DNA from: Desulfobulbaceae bacterium
Lineage (GTDB): Bacteria; Bacteroidota; Ignavibacteria; Kapaibacteriales; UBA2268
DNA: 64,000 nucleotides
Direction: 5' to 3'
NCBI GenBank assembly: GCA_018335795.1
Contig: JAGXRP010000082.1
Span: 1 to 64,000 of the forward strand
How positions within the stretch are numbered: the stretch's first letter is position 1; each line of letters starts with the position of its first letter. A program made the position numbers and the translations under genes. The notes under the pieces are model-generated. The model was not told the origin of the DNA, did no database searches, and worked only from the letters and a program-made list of their open reading frames with translations. Below are positions 54,111 to 63,056 of this stretch, in pieces.

Positions 54111-54164
54111 AGGAGATTGTATCGCAGTTGTTACCTTTTTGTCAAAATTATTTGTGGTAAAGCG

Positions 54165-56423
54165 ATGAAATTATTCTTTATATTCTCGGCTTGTTTCATA
54201 CTCACTTTAACGACTGCAATCTCTACAGATTTTCGTGTAGATAATTGGAAATCACATACATCGCTTTTGGATGTCATCACAGTCGCTGTTGACCATAAAG
54301 ATAGAATTTGGGCCGGTTCATCAGGCGGAGCATTCGTCTATGGTAAAAATGACGGCTCATATAAAAAATTTGATAATATTAATGCATTCCTTAGTAGTCA
54401 AATTACAGTGATAAAAGCCAATAAAGATCGAGAAATTATCATGCTCGGAACTTATGAGGGTAATATTGAAATATTCAATCCTGAAGAAAAATGGATACAC
54501 ATAACAGATATCTACAACCAACAATTTTCTAACTCAATCATCTATGACATTCAATTCCTTGGTGATAAAGCGTATATTGCCGGCGGATTCGGACTAGCTG
54601 TTTTCGACCTGAATAATAATGTTTTTATCGAAACCATTAAAAGATATGGCGATTTCCCCAATCTAACCCCAACCAACAAGATACTAATCGAAAATAACAC
54701 AATTTGGCTTGCTACTGATGTGGGCGTTGCTAAAGCTCGGCTTGATGACCAATTAGCTAATCCGGCAGTATGGACAAATTATGACCAACAAGATGGTCTT
54801 TATGATAAGAAAATTCTGAATCTAACATCAGTCAATAATACTATTTATGCGATGTCGGAGAAAACTGTAAAGATGTTTAAAGAAGATTTCTTTGAAGAAT
54901 TTATCGAATCCCCTGACCAGCTTACATGTATCAATGAATTTGAGAACAATCTTGTTTTAACAAACCAATTCAACTTGCGTATCGGAACAAATATCATTGA
55001 CATTCAGCATCCGGCATTAATTCGTGGGTTTGAAATTGCTCATAATTCTACAGCTGAACCATATTTTATCTTTTATTACCGTGATGCAGGAATCGGGATT
55101 TTCCAGAACGATACATTAATCCACTATAAACCTAATAGTCCAATAACAAATAGCTTCAGAAGTATGAGCGTTGACGAAGATGGTGATTTATGGATATCCA
55201 CGACATTTGGAGGTGCTTCGAGAGGTTTCGCCAGCTATGATGGAGAAAATTGGAATAATTATACATCCCCAATTTATCCGGTATTGAAAACAAACGAATA
55301 CCACAAAATAACCGCTAAAAATGGCAAAGTTTACGCCAGCAACTACGGAGCAGGCATTTATATTTTCAATAAAAATGATACAATAACCAATGGTAAATTA
55401 TATGACAGGAGCAATTCTGCCCTTAATGGATTAGCTGATGCACCTGATTTTGTAATAGTTGGAGAAACTGAGGTTGACAACAAGGGTTGGGTTTGGATGG
55501 CGTGCTTAGGTACTGTTTCACCGGGTCCATCATTAGTCGCCATTACTCCTGATGGCGATTCTTACGGCTTTATCAACAAACAAAGTCCAAATTCAAGGCA
55601 ATTCATGACAATAGGCATTGATTTTTACGGTACTAAGTGGGTAGGCGGCACACCTGTACATGGTTTAGGCTTGATGTATTATAATGAAAATGGTACTCCT
55701 GACGATTTGACCGATGACGTGAGTGAAATGTTGACTTCGTCTCAAATTCCCAATTTGTTGGAAAATGTTCATAATTGTATTACGGTTGATAGATTGGGTA
55801 CTGTATGGATTGGCACTGCTAAAGGGGTTTCAGTTATTATAAATCCGTCAGCAGTTCTTAATAACAGAAGCAATCTGATTGTAAGGTCTTTATCAAGATT
55901 GTTGGGTGAGATTAATGTAAACGATATTGTGGTTGATGCGCAGAATAACAAATGGATTGCAACAAGTGATGGTGTGTGGGTTGTAGATTCTGACGGTGCT
56001 GAAGTTTTGGCATTTATTAACTCCTCTAATTCGCCCTTACCAACAAATGAAGTTTTTGCATTGGGGTATGATGGCAAATTCGGGAAAATGTTTTTCAGTA
56101 CAAGATTTGGAGTTTACGAAGCAACTACTCTCTCAGTCATTCCTGCCGATAAATATGAAATTGTTTGTTATCCGCAACCATACGACCCAAATGTGGATTC
56201 TGAAATGGTAATTGACGGGCTTGTAGAATATTCGGAACTGAAAATCCTAACGACCGATGGTTCTTTTGTTAGGAGCATTGTAACGGGAAGCAAGAAGACA
56301 GTCTGGGACGGAAAAGATGAAAATGGTAATTTTGTTAATAGTGGGATATTTTTAGTTGTAGCGACATCGTTAACAACTAAAGAAACTGCTGTTCAGAAGA
56401 TTGCAGTAGTCCGAAAAAACTAA
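54165..56423 (+). CDS. porZ: PorZ-like propeller protein of the type IX secretion system
   Basis: A 752-aa exported protein. The signal peptide MKLFFIFSACFILTLTTAIS starts at the ATG at 54165; the 16-residue extension from 54117 is rejected. The mature N-terminus NWKSHTSLLDVITVAVDHKD starts a set of two-component-regulator-type propeller blades (RIWAGSSGGAFVYGKNDGSY, TIWLATDVGVAKARL, TVWIGTAKGVSVI, KWIATSDGVWVVD). The opening and the two-propeller length match PorZ, a surface protein that feeds A-LPS to the T9SS sortase PorU. A C-terminal FlgD-like sorting domain is present (CYPQPYDPN, KKTVWDGKDENGNFVNSG). It could be another Reg_prop protein; the order of blades favours PorZ. Confidence 0.78.
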   Translation: MKLFFIFSACFILTLTTAISTDFRVDNWKSHTSLLDVITVAVDHKDRIWAGSSGGAFVYGKNDGSYKKFDNINAFLSSQITVIKANKDREIIMLGTYEGNIEIFNPEEKWIHITDIYNQQFSNSIIYDIQFLGDKAYIAGGFGLAVFDLNNNVFIETIKRYGDFPNLTPTNKILIENNTIWLATDVGVAKARLDDQLANPAVWTNYDQQDGLYDKKILNLTSVNNTIYAMSEKTVKMFKEDFFEEFIESPDQLTCINEFENNLVLTNQFNLRIGTNIIDIQHPALIRGFEIAHNSTAEPYFIFYYRDAGIGIFQNDTLIHYKPNSPITNSFRSMSVDEDGDLWISTTFGGASRGFASYDGENWNNYTSPIYPVLKTNEYHKITAKNGKVYASNYGAGIYIFNKNDTITNGKLYDRSNSALNGLADAPDFVIVGETEVDNKGWVWMACLGTVSPGPSLVAITPDGDSYGFINKQSPNSRQFMTIGIDFYGTKWVGGTPVHGLGLMYYNENGTPDDLTDDVSEMLTSSQIPNLLENVHNCITVDRLGTVWIGTAKGVSVIINPSAVLNNRSNLIVRSLSRLLGEINVNDIVVDAQNNKWIATSDGVWVVDSDGAEVLAFINSSNSPLPTNEVFALGYDGKFGKMFFSTRFGVYEATTLSVIPADKYEIVCYPQPYDPNVDSEMVIDGLVEYSELKILTTDGSFVRSIVTGSKKTVWDGKDENGNFVNSGIFLVVATSLTTKETAVQKIAVVRKN

Positions 56424-56434
56424 TTTCAAATATT

Positions 56435-57157
56435 TTAAAAATCAATCCTAAGGTGAAATGAAAATGCGAATCTTTTTGCAGGATTATTAAAATCAATAAC
56501 TTCACCTTGGAAATACAAAGTCACGCTTTTGATTTCGCCTTCTTCAACAACGCGCTTACTAACGCCGAAAATGCCGTTGATTTTGTCAGCTTCATAGTCA
56601 AAATTGACATAATCGGTCGTCGTAAATGTAAGTTTGAAGTTTCCACCCAATTTTTTGAGCTCGGCTAAGGGAATCGGTTGGTCACTGATAATAAACATTT
56701 CCGGTATTTTGATGTAACCATATCTTATAACTCCGGGAAATCCCTTGTTTTTTACTACTTGCAAATCATGATTAGTAGTAACCGACAGAATCAAATCCAA
56801 TTTCGGGGTCAAATAATTATAGTCCAAAGTTGAATTATAGCTGAATTGGTCAAACTCTGAAGTCAATTCACGTATATCTCCGCCTTGACCGTGACGCTGG
56901 AAAATTTGTAAGTAACTTTTGCCGGAAGTGACAATAGGTTGCTTTACATAAGAAGTATCATAGATAGTATCGCGTTTTGCAACAATTTCGCGTATCACTA
57001 CTTTTTTATAATTTATCATAGTTGTATCAACACTGATTGTATCGCCCGAAATCATTTCCTTGATGTAATCAGTACCGTTGACCCCGAGAGAATCTTCGCA
57101 TGAAAATAGTCCCAATGTCAATAATGTTGCGATAAGTACAAGATAAATTTGATTCAT
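56435..57157 (-). CDS. Lipoprotein of the ECF sigma operon, unrecognised
   Basis: A 240-aa lipoprotein with a clean lipobox LFSC (Cys20). The mature part is beta-rich, starting with short Asp/Thr-rich text and later YNYLTPKLDLILSVTTNHDLQ and NFKLTFTTTDYVNFDYEAD. No family was recognised. It is 11 nt downstream of the anti-sigma/barrel gene and therefore likely part of the sigma operon, perhaps as a stress-sensing or target lipoprotein. It is convergent with the PorZ-like gene, 11 bp between stops. Confidence 0.75.
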   Translation of the reverse strand: MNQIYLVLIATLLTLGLFSCEDSLGVNGTDYIKEMISGDTISVDTTMINYKKVVIREIVAKRDTIYDTSYVKQPIVTSGKSYLQIFQRHGQGGDIRELTSEFDQFSYNSTLDYNYLTPKLDLILSVTTNHDLQVVKNKGFPGVIRYGYIKIPEMFIISDQPIPLAELKKLGGNFKLTFTTTDYVNFDYEADKINGIFGVSKRVVEEGEIKSVTLYFQGEVIDFNNPAKRFAFSFHLRIDF

Positions 57158-57168
57158 TTCGATTTTTC

Positions 57169-58470
57169 CTAAAATTTAAACCCAAATCCGATTTGCAAAC
57201 CGGTTTTACCGGAATCAAACCAATTCCCACCATGTTTAAATCTCAAGTGATTATATCCATAAGCGACAACGAATTTTGAAGTATTATCCATTGAAAATTC
57301 GAGACCAAGCATACCTCTAAAAACTGGTCCCACTGTCGAATAACCTCCATTTAATTGAACGAAAGGAGCGAAAAAACTAATTTTTGCAAAATCAGGATGG
57401 TAACGTACTAGAGCTCCGTAAGTTTCGATGTTTGGATTTTGGTGATAAGTGTATAATATACCCTCTTCAACACCTGTAAAAGTTTGGTAGAAATTTTCCC
57501 TGTGATAGTCAAGCCCAACATTCAACTCATTAAACAATGAATATGTTGCGGAAATACCAAAGTTAGCCATGTCATATTTTGCGGGGTCAATTTTGACGCC
57601 TTCCCCATGATTATAAATCGAACCTCGGAACTCCAATGCAAAATTTTCATTGCCTTCGTTGCCAATAAAAGCTGTTTCAATCATCGGATTTCTAATGTCA
57701 TTTGCTCCGTAAGGACTTCTGAGTAAACTCAAAGGTGCATCAGTAACTCTAAATTGTTTGTTCAGAGATGCTAAATTAGCTTTGCTCAAAGCTACTTCCG
57801 AAGGTGAAAAGATGCTATTATTCGCTTCATTTCTGAGCAATTCAGTATTGTCTTGGTTTGCATCAATTTTTTGATTTTCATTAGTTCTCGAATCATCTTT
57901 TGTTACATAGATATACTTATAAACAACTTTGGGTTCGGTATTTGATTGATTAGCTACATTTGATTTACTTGCAATATTTGATTCTACAGCTTCGAAATCG
58001 TTTGACTTTGCCAAATCTGCTTCCGAAGTCATTACCGGAATCGCAGATTCATTGATATTGTTGATAGTAACATTGTTACCATATTTGGCAAGCAAAACTC
58101 CATCAAAAGTACCAAAATTATAAAGCATGAAGATAACGACTGCAGTAGCAGCAGCTGTAGCTAATCCTGTCATGAAGAACGGAGACAGGCTACTAAGTTT
58201 ATGAGCGATCACCGAGAAAAAGCCCGGATTTGGTATAGGAGCTATTCCCGGAGGAGGAGTCAGACCAATCGTATTGAAAATATTCATAGTAGATTGGGCT
58301 TTGGGAGTAAAAGCAACAACATCGGATTTGACCGCACTTTTAATCGCCATCTGACTTTTGAGTTCTGCCCGCAAATCTTCATTGGCTGTGAGCATTTGGA
58401 ATAGCTCTAGTTCTTTTTCAGGCGGTAAAACTCCTTCGATGTAATCGTATATTATTTGTTCTTGTTCCAT
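57169..58470 (-). CDS. Anti-sigma-like membrane protein with C-terminal outer-membrane-type beta-barrel
   Basis: A 433-aa protein in four parts. Residues 1-60 look like an anti-sigma domain (YDYIEGVLPPEKELELFQML) but lack the HxxxCxxC zinc motif. A single membrane helix lies near 97-118 (FFMTGLATAAATAVVIFMLY). Residues about 120-265 are a low-complexity, Asn/Ser/Glu-rich linker. From about 268 to the end the sequence is alternating beta strands with aromatic girdles (FALEFRGSIYNHGEG, FGISATYSLFNELNVGLDYH, FVVAYGYNHLRFKHGGNWF) ending in GFGFKF, the Phe terminus used by the Bam complex. It follows the sigma gene by 19 bp. An inner-membrane anchor joined to an outer-membrane barrel is unusual; the barrel might stay periplasmic and act as a folding sensor. 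Confidence 0.78.
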   Translation of the reverse strand: MEQEQIIYDYIEGVLPPEKELELFQMLTANEDLRAELKSQMAIKSAVKSDVVAFTPKAQSTMNIFNTIGLTPPPGIAPIPNPGFFSVIAHKLSSLSPFFMTGLATAAATAVVIFMLYNFGTFDGVLLAKYGNNVTINNINESAIPVMTSEADLAKSNDFEAVESNIASKSNVANQSNTEPKVVYKYIYVTKDDSRTNENQKIDANQDNTELLRNEANNSIFSPSEVALSKANLASLNKQFRVTDAPLSLLRSPYGANDIRNPMIETAFIGNEGNENFALEFRGSIYNHGEGVKIDPAKYDMANFGISATYSLFNELNVGLDYHRENFYQTFTGVEEGILYTYHQNPNIETYGALVRYHPDFAKISFFAPFVQLNGGYSTVGPVFRGMLGLEFSMDNTSKFVVAYGYNHLRFKHGGNWFDSGKTGLQIGFGFKF

Positions 58471-58489
58471 ATTCGGACCATTTATTATA

Positions 58490-59056
58490 TTATTTCATAC
58501 TAATGTCTTTCAAATAAGGGTTAAGTATCGATTTAATCTTTTGCTTAGCCCTAAAAACTCTTGATTTTGCATTGCCGAGAGATATGCCCGTCACTTCGGC
58601 AATCTCCTCATAGCTCAAACCGCTATATTCTCTCAACACAAACGCTTCCCGGTAGTCGTCTTCAAGCAAATCAAGCGAGCGTGTTATCAAATCTAACAGT
58701 TCCTTTTGTTCGTAATTTGTACCTATGCTAACGTAGTAATCAACTTCGTCAATTTCAACTGTGTTTTTTTTGTCTCTTTTTGCATTCAAACACAAATTTC
58801 GAGCGATTTTCATCAAAAAGCCCGGAATATTTGTATTTTCCATGTCCGGTTGTACTTTTTGATAAAATTTTATGAAGGTATCTTGGAAAATATCATCAGC
58901 TTTGTCCTCGTCGCCTGTCACCCTGACGCAATAAGCATGAACAATCGAAGAATATCTGTCGTAAAGCACACGGAAAGCTTCCGATGCATCGGCTTTATCG
59001 CCACTAAGCATCGAAACGAGTTCCACATCTGACAGACTTCTAAAGTTCTTAGCCAT
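58490..59056 (-). CDS. ECF-type RNA polymerase sigma factor (RpoE-like)
   Basis: A 188-aa ECF sigma factor. Region 2 is seen as AFRVLYDRYSSIVHAYCVRV and DEDKADDIFQDTFIKFYQKV, with the -10-recognition part PGFLMKIARNLCLNAKRDKK. Region 4 is the helix-turn-helix LSYEEIAEVTGISLGNAKSRVF. A linker typical of ECF factors separates them. It is the first gene of an operon with the anti-sigma/barrel gene and a lipoprotein. TATATTTG (59084-59077, minus strand) may be its -7 box, though no matching -33 was found, so autoregulation by its own promoter type is possible. Confidence 0.95.
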   Translation of the reverse strand: MAKNFRSLSDVELVSMLSGDKADASEAFRVLYDRYSSIVHAYCVRVTGDEDKADDIFQDTFIKFYQKVQPDMENTNIPGFLMKIARNLCLNAKRDKKNTVEIDEVDYYVSIGTNYEQKELLDLITRSLDLLEDDYREAFVLREYSGLSYEEIAEVTGISLGNAKSRVFRAKQKIKSILNPYLKDISMK

Positions 59057-59272
59057 TTACCGCTCAAATTTACAATCAAATATAAATACACTTATCGAAT
59101 AAATTAGTTGCAAATAATTGTAACTTTTTTGCTTTACTGAACATTTATAAGTTTAAATATTGTCCAAAACAGAATTTTTATTTTTTGATTGCTTTTTGAT
59201 AGCATGACCCGTTTTTTTTCAGTACTTTAGTTTTTGCATTTTATGAAATATTATCAATTGGAAACATACTCG

Positions 59273-60253
59273 ATGAAATCACTTTACGGAACAGTACTTT
59301 TCACTATATTTACAATGATTTTGATGTTTACTTCTATTTCTGACCTACAAGCACAAAAAAGCCCCTATAACGTAGTCGCTAAAGAGGAAGAAAAACGAAG
59401 GAAGGAAGAATTAGAGCAGCTTGAAACTGAAAAAGTGGGTCTAAGGTTTATGCTTAAGTATATTTCTTCTAATTCATCTTCATTTTATGATGGCAATGGT
59501 GACAATTTGACTCTTTATGCAGATACAAAAATAGTCCCCGGTGATACAATCGCATATAATTTCAACGACGTCACTCATAATATTGACCTTTTCGTTGGCT
59601 ACGAATTTTACAAAAATCTGACTGTCGGGATTGGATTACCACTTTCTCTGATTTATTACGATGAAAATTATCTCGATTATTCCAACACAGGTAGCGTAAC
59701 CAACAAAGTACTTAAGTATGAAGACAACATTTTCCAGTTAGATTTCATAAGTCTGGCGGCAAACTATATATATACTTACGAATCATTTTTTTCGGATTTC
59801 CAACTCAATGTAGCGATTCCGACTGCCGCCGAACCAAAGTTTGGAGATTCGAGCAGTTTCTCCAGATACTTCCCGTTCGAAATCACACCACAAATCTCAT
59901 CCGGTATTAAAGGTGCGAAATATGCAATTCTGACAGAACTCGGCTATCGAATAAGAGGCGGAGATTACTCCGACATGTTGATTGCGAATTTGAATTTGAT
60001 GCTGACATCAGTACCGGATACAGAAATGAGAGCATTCGTCCAATCCGGTTACTCATTCGATACGATTGCTGATAATGCTTTACTCGATGCTCGGCACAAT
60101 CCGTATAGCGAAATTTACATGAGATTTGGATTTGCGTTCAAGATTTTGATTGAAAAAACATTTCATGCAGAATTTATATATCGGGTTACACTACTGGGAA
60201 TTACTACCCGAAATACAGCCGGATACACAATTGTTTTAGGTCTTAACCTTTAG
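59273..60253 (+). CDS. Outer-membrane beta-barrel protein, unrecognised
   Basis: A 326-aa exported protein divergent from the sigma operon. The signal peptide (SLYGTVLFTIFTMILMFTSI) begins at the ATG at 59273 with GGAA upstream; the in-frame start at 59234 is less likely. A charged coil (KEEEKRRKEELEQLETEK) precedes the barrel, which shows regular strands such as NIDLFVGYEFYKNLTVGIGL and YAILTELGYRIRGG and ends GYTIVLGLNL. The layout is of a transport or outer-membrane beta-barrel of about 12-14 strands. Its position opposite the sigma gene makes it a candidate target of that sigma factor. Confidence 0.72.
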   Translation: MKSLYGTVLFTIFTMILMFTSISDLQAQKSPYNVVAKEEEKRRKEELEQLETEKVGLRFMLKYISSNSSSFYDGNGDNLTLYADTKIVPGDTIAYNFNDVTHNIDLFVGYEFYKNLTVGIGLPLSLIYYDENYLDYSNTGSVTNKVLKYEDNIFQLDFISLAANYIYTYESFFSDFQLNVAIPTAAEPKFGDSSSFSRYFPFEITPQISSGIKGAKYAILTELGYRIRGGDYSDMLIANLNLMLTSVPDTEMRAFVQSGYSFDTIADNALLDARHNPYSEIYMRFGFAFKILIEKTFHAEFIYRVTLLGITTRNTAGYTIVLGLNL

Positions 60254-60422
60254 TTAAGTAGCCTGAAATCATATCATTATAAGGAAATCTACAATTATAA
60301 AACTAAGTATTCGTTTTTGTACTTTCAAATAATGCATTTTGTTTTTTACTTTTTTAATATTTTAAATATGAAATAATTTTACTTGATTTAGGTTATGTTT
60401 CACAATAGGAGTACAACTCCGA

Positions 60423-61214
60423 ATGCCTTTAATATCTTTTATACGGAAGCAGATGTATATTTTTGCAGCTCCTGCATTAATAACTGTCATATTGCTTTCG
60501 ATACACATTTTAGTAAGCGCGAAAGAGCCAAATCGGGAAACCCTCCGTTCCGAGATAGAAGCCATAGCTGATACTGCCAAAGTTGACGTTGCAGAACTTG
60601 ACGTAGCATCAGACTTCCTACTTACTGTAAATGGTACAGCGTCTCATTATGGGAAACGTTTCCACAACAGACGCACTGCGAGTGGCGAAAAGTACGATAT
60701 GTACGAATACTCAGCTGCTCATAAGAAACTCCCCTTTGGGACAATCTTGAAAGTTACAAATACTATAAATGGACTTTCGACACTTGTTAGAATCAACGAC
60801 CGCGGACCATACGTAGGCAAAAGAGTCATTGACCTTTCCTACAAATCAGCACAAGCTATAAATGGTATGGGATTGCCCAAAGTCTCTTTTGAAGGATTCA
60901 TCCCGGGGAAAATTGACATTCCTGATGACGGAAAATACTTTTTTGCGTATTCATTGACAGAGAGCCCTGTATGTTTGCCGTCTGATAAAGTTGAAATCAT
61001 AAACCAATTTGACGGATTCCATACTACAGTGACAGAATACAAATCACTTTTAGCCAATGGAGCGGACAGTACGGAATTGTTCATCTTGGTAGATGCTGAC
61101 GAATATACCGAAAAGCAAACTGCCAGAGACAACGACTCCTATTTTATAGGCAAACTTTCGACGCCAAAGCAGCGCAAAATACCTTTCATGATGGCAGAAA
61201 AGGTTTATCCTTAA
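60423..61214 (+). CDS. RlpA-like septal ring / lytic transglycosylase protein
   Basis: A 263-aa exported protein. After a signal/membrane segment (YIFAAPALITVILLSIHILV), residues about 66-150 are a double-psi beta-barrel RlpA domain: VNGTASHYGKRFHNRRTASG, AAHKKLPFGTILKVTN, VRINDRGPYVGKRVIDLSYK. The Asp/Arg of NDRGP and the preceding His are the conserved transglycosylase-type residues. The C-terminal 100 residues are beta-rich and contain no SPOR domain, which many RlpA proteins carry. It would cleave peptidoglycan glycan strands at division sites. An internal ATG (MYIFAA) is an alternative start. Confidence 0.88.
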   Translation: MPLISFIRKQMYIFAAPALITVILLSIHILVSAKEPNRETLRSEIEAIADTAKVDVAELDVASDFLLTVNGTASHYGKRFHNRRTASGEKYDMYEYSAAHKKLPFGTILKVTNTINGLSTLVRINDRGPYVGKRVIDLSYKSAQAINGMGLPKVSFEGFIPGKIDIPDDGKYFFAYSLTESPVCLPSDKVEIINQFDGFHTTVTEYKSLLANGADSTELFILVDADEYTEKQTARDNDSYFIGKLSTPKQRKIPFMMAEKVYP

Positions 61215-61243
61215 AATTTGCTACGAGCATGAATAAAAATTTT

Positions 61244-61274
61244 AGAGGCTGATTAATTTCAGCCTCTTTTTTTT
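61244..61274 (+). terminator. Intrinsic terminator after the RlpA-like gene
   Basis: Stem AGAGGCTG / CAGCCTCT (61244-61251 with 61260-61267, loop of 8) followed directly by a T-run to about 61275. It separates the RlpA-like gene from the umuD operon. Confidence 0.92.
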
Positions 61275-61343
61275 TATATATTTGCAGAACATTTATCGAA
61301 AATATGTAGATAAGTGTGAAGCGACAATTTTTGAGGAATTATA

Positions 61344-61796
61344 GTGGCATTATTAAAACTACATAGTAGCCCAACATTGGAAATTTACTCCGCAAACACA
61401 GCTACGGAGCTTGAATTGCCTTTGCTCCCCTTTACTTTTAGTGCTGGTTTCCCATCGCCGGCTTTAGATTTTGTGGACTTAAATATTGACTTGAACAAGC
61501 ATTTAATCGAACATCCGGCTGCGACTTTCTATGGCAGAGTGCAAGGCGAATCTATGCGTGGTGCAGGTATAAATAATGGCGACCTATTAATCATAGACAA
61601 AAGCATCGAACCCGCCGATGGTAAAATCGCAGTTTGCTACATTGACGGAGAATTTACATTGAAACGTATAAAAATTGACAAAAGCGGAATTTGGCTAATG
61701 CCCGAAAACGATTCATACAAACCCATCAAAGTCGAGGAACACCACAACCTCGAAGTTTGGGGCGTCGTAACATTTATCATCAAAAAGCCACTGTAA
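61344..61796 (+). CDS. umuD: UmuD-like S24 self-cleaving subunit
   Basis: A 150-aa S24 peptidase of UmuD size with no DNA-binding domain. The cleavage site is Ala34-Gly35 ([10 protein letters not shown]), the nucleophile Ser70 ([10 protein letters not shown]) and the general base Lys107 (EFTLKRIK); the spacing equals that of E. coli UmuD (24/60/97) with an offset of 10. After RecA-stimulated cleavage it should form UmuD' for a Pol V-like complex. The start is a GTG at 61344 with GAGGA upstream. A -7-like TATATTTG lies at 61277-61284, without a clear -33. The stop overlaps the umuC ATG (TAATG). Confidence 0.94.
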   Translation: MALLKLHSSPTLEIYSANTATELELPLLPFTFSAGFPSPALDFVDLNIDLNKHLIEHPAATFYGRVQGESMRGAGINNGDLLIIDKSIEPADGKIAVCYIDGEFTLKRIKIDKSGIWLMPENDSYKPIKVEEHHNLEVWGVVTFIIKKPL

Positions 61797-63055
61797 TGTT
61801 TGCTCTCATTGACTGTAATAATTTTTATGCTTCCTGCGAGCGAGTTTTCCGACCCGACCTCGTAGGCAAGCCCGTTGTAGTGCTTTCCAACAACGACGGC
61901 TGTGTGATTGCTCGTAGTAACGAAGCCAAGGCAGTCGGCATACCGATGGGTGCACCACTTTTTGAATACGAAGAATTGCTCAACAAACACAATGTCCAAG
62001 TCTTCTCGGCAAATTTTGCTTTGTATGGCGACATGAGCCAACGAGTGATGAGTATTTTAGAGCAATACAGCCCCGAGATGGAAATTTACAGCATTGACGA
62101 GGCTTTCTTGAAGTTCGATGGATTGGAGCATCTCAATTTGCATAGTTATTCCAAAGAATTACGAATCAAAGTGCAAAAATGGACAGGAATTCCCATAAGC
62201 GTAGGTGTTGCACCCACCAAAGCATTAGCAAAAGTAGCAAATCGAATTGCGAAAAAATTCCCCAAAGAAACCGAAGGCGCCTACATCATAGACACCGATG
62301 AAAAAAGAATCAAAGCACTAAAATGGCTCAAAATCGAAGACGTCTGGGGAATCGGACGCCAACACAGCAAAAGACTAATCTCGGTTGGGGTAATGACGGC
62401 ACACGACTTTGTCCAACTTGACGATGCATGGGTAAAAAAACATTTGGCAGTTGTTGGCTTGCGTCTGAAACACGATTTGCAGGGCATACCCACATTAGGC
62501 TTAGATTCAGTGCAATCCAAAAAAAGCATCGCAACTACGCGTTCATTTGAAGAAAATTACACCAAGTTGGAGCAACTGCAAGAACGCATTTCGACATTTG
62601 CCGTTTCTTGTGCAGAAAAATTGCGTCATCAAAAGTCCTGTTGCAATTCGCTCATGGTGTTTGTGCATACCAACGGACACCGCAAGGACTTGCCCCAATA
62701 CAGCCGAAACATAGTTATCAAATTGCCCTTTGCAACCAATTCCAGCATCGAATTAAGCCGATTTGCACTATTTGCTTTATCAAAAATATTCAAAGATGGT
62801 TATCACTACAAAAAAGCCGGCGTAATCGTGCAAGATTTTACACCCGAAGACAGCACACAAATCCACCTGTTTGAAAACAGAGACGAAAGACATATTCCGC
62901 TAATGAAAGCTGTGGACGCACTCAACAAAAGCTACGGACAGCAAAAAATTCGCTTGGCAACTCAAGACCAAAAACGCGTTTGGAAAATGAAACAAGAAAA
63001 ATTATCACCACGATACACAACCAAACTTTCTGACATCATTAAAATTCATTGCTGA
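61796..63055 (+). CDS. umuC: Y-family DNA polymerase UmuC
   Basis: The catalytic subunit of a Pol V-like translesion polymerase, 419 aa. [20 protein letters not shown] starts the family sequence, with the metal-binding Asp6; [13 protein letters not shown] carries the second catalytic acid pair; [22 protein letters not shown] is a fingers motif whose Tyr/Phe gate is in [24 protein letters not shown] is the helix-hairpin-helix, and a little-finger region follows to the end. Its ATG overlaps the umuD stop, so the two are coupled. The longer in-frame ORF starting at 61691 lies inside umuD and is not used. Confidence 0.96.
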   Translation: MFALIDCNNFYASCERVFRPDLVGKPVVVLSNNDGCVIARSNEAKAVGIPMGAPLFEYEELLNKHNVQVFSANFALYGDMSQRVMSILEQYSPEMEIYSIDEAFLKFDGLEHLNLHSYSKELRIKVQKWTGIPISVGVAPTKALAKVANRIAKKFPKETEGAYIIDTDEKRIKALKWLKIEDVWGIGRQHSKRLISVGVMTAHDFVQLDDAWVKKHLAVVGLRLKHDLQGIPTLGLDSVQSKKSIATTRSFEENYTKLEQLQERISTFAVSCAEKLRHQKSCCNSLMVFVHTNGHRKDLPQYSRNIVIKLPFATNSSIELSRFALFALSKIFKDGYHYKKAGVIVQDFTPEDSTQIHLFENRDERHIPLMKAVDALNKSYGQQKIRLATQDQKRVWKMKQEKLSPRYTTKLSDIIKIHC

Positions 63056-63056
63056 T

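Noticed and set aside
61691-61795. N-terminal extension of UmuC
   Set aside because: It is an alternative frame inside umuD; UmuC homology starts at [11 protein letters not shown].
61344-61796. LexA repressor
   Set aside because: The S24 domain is present but there is no helix-turn-helix domain, and the size, cleavage spacing and umuC neighbour fit UmuD.
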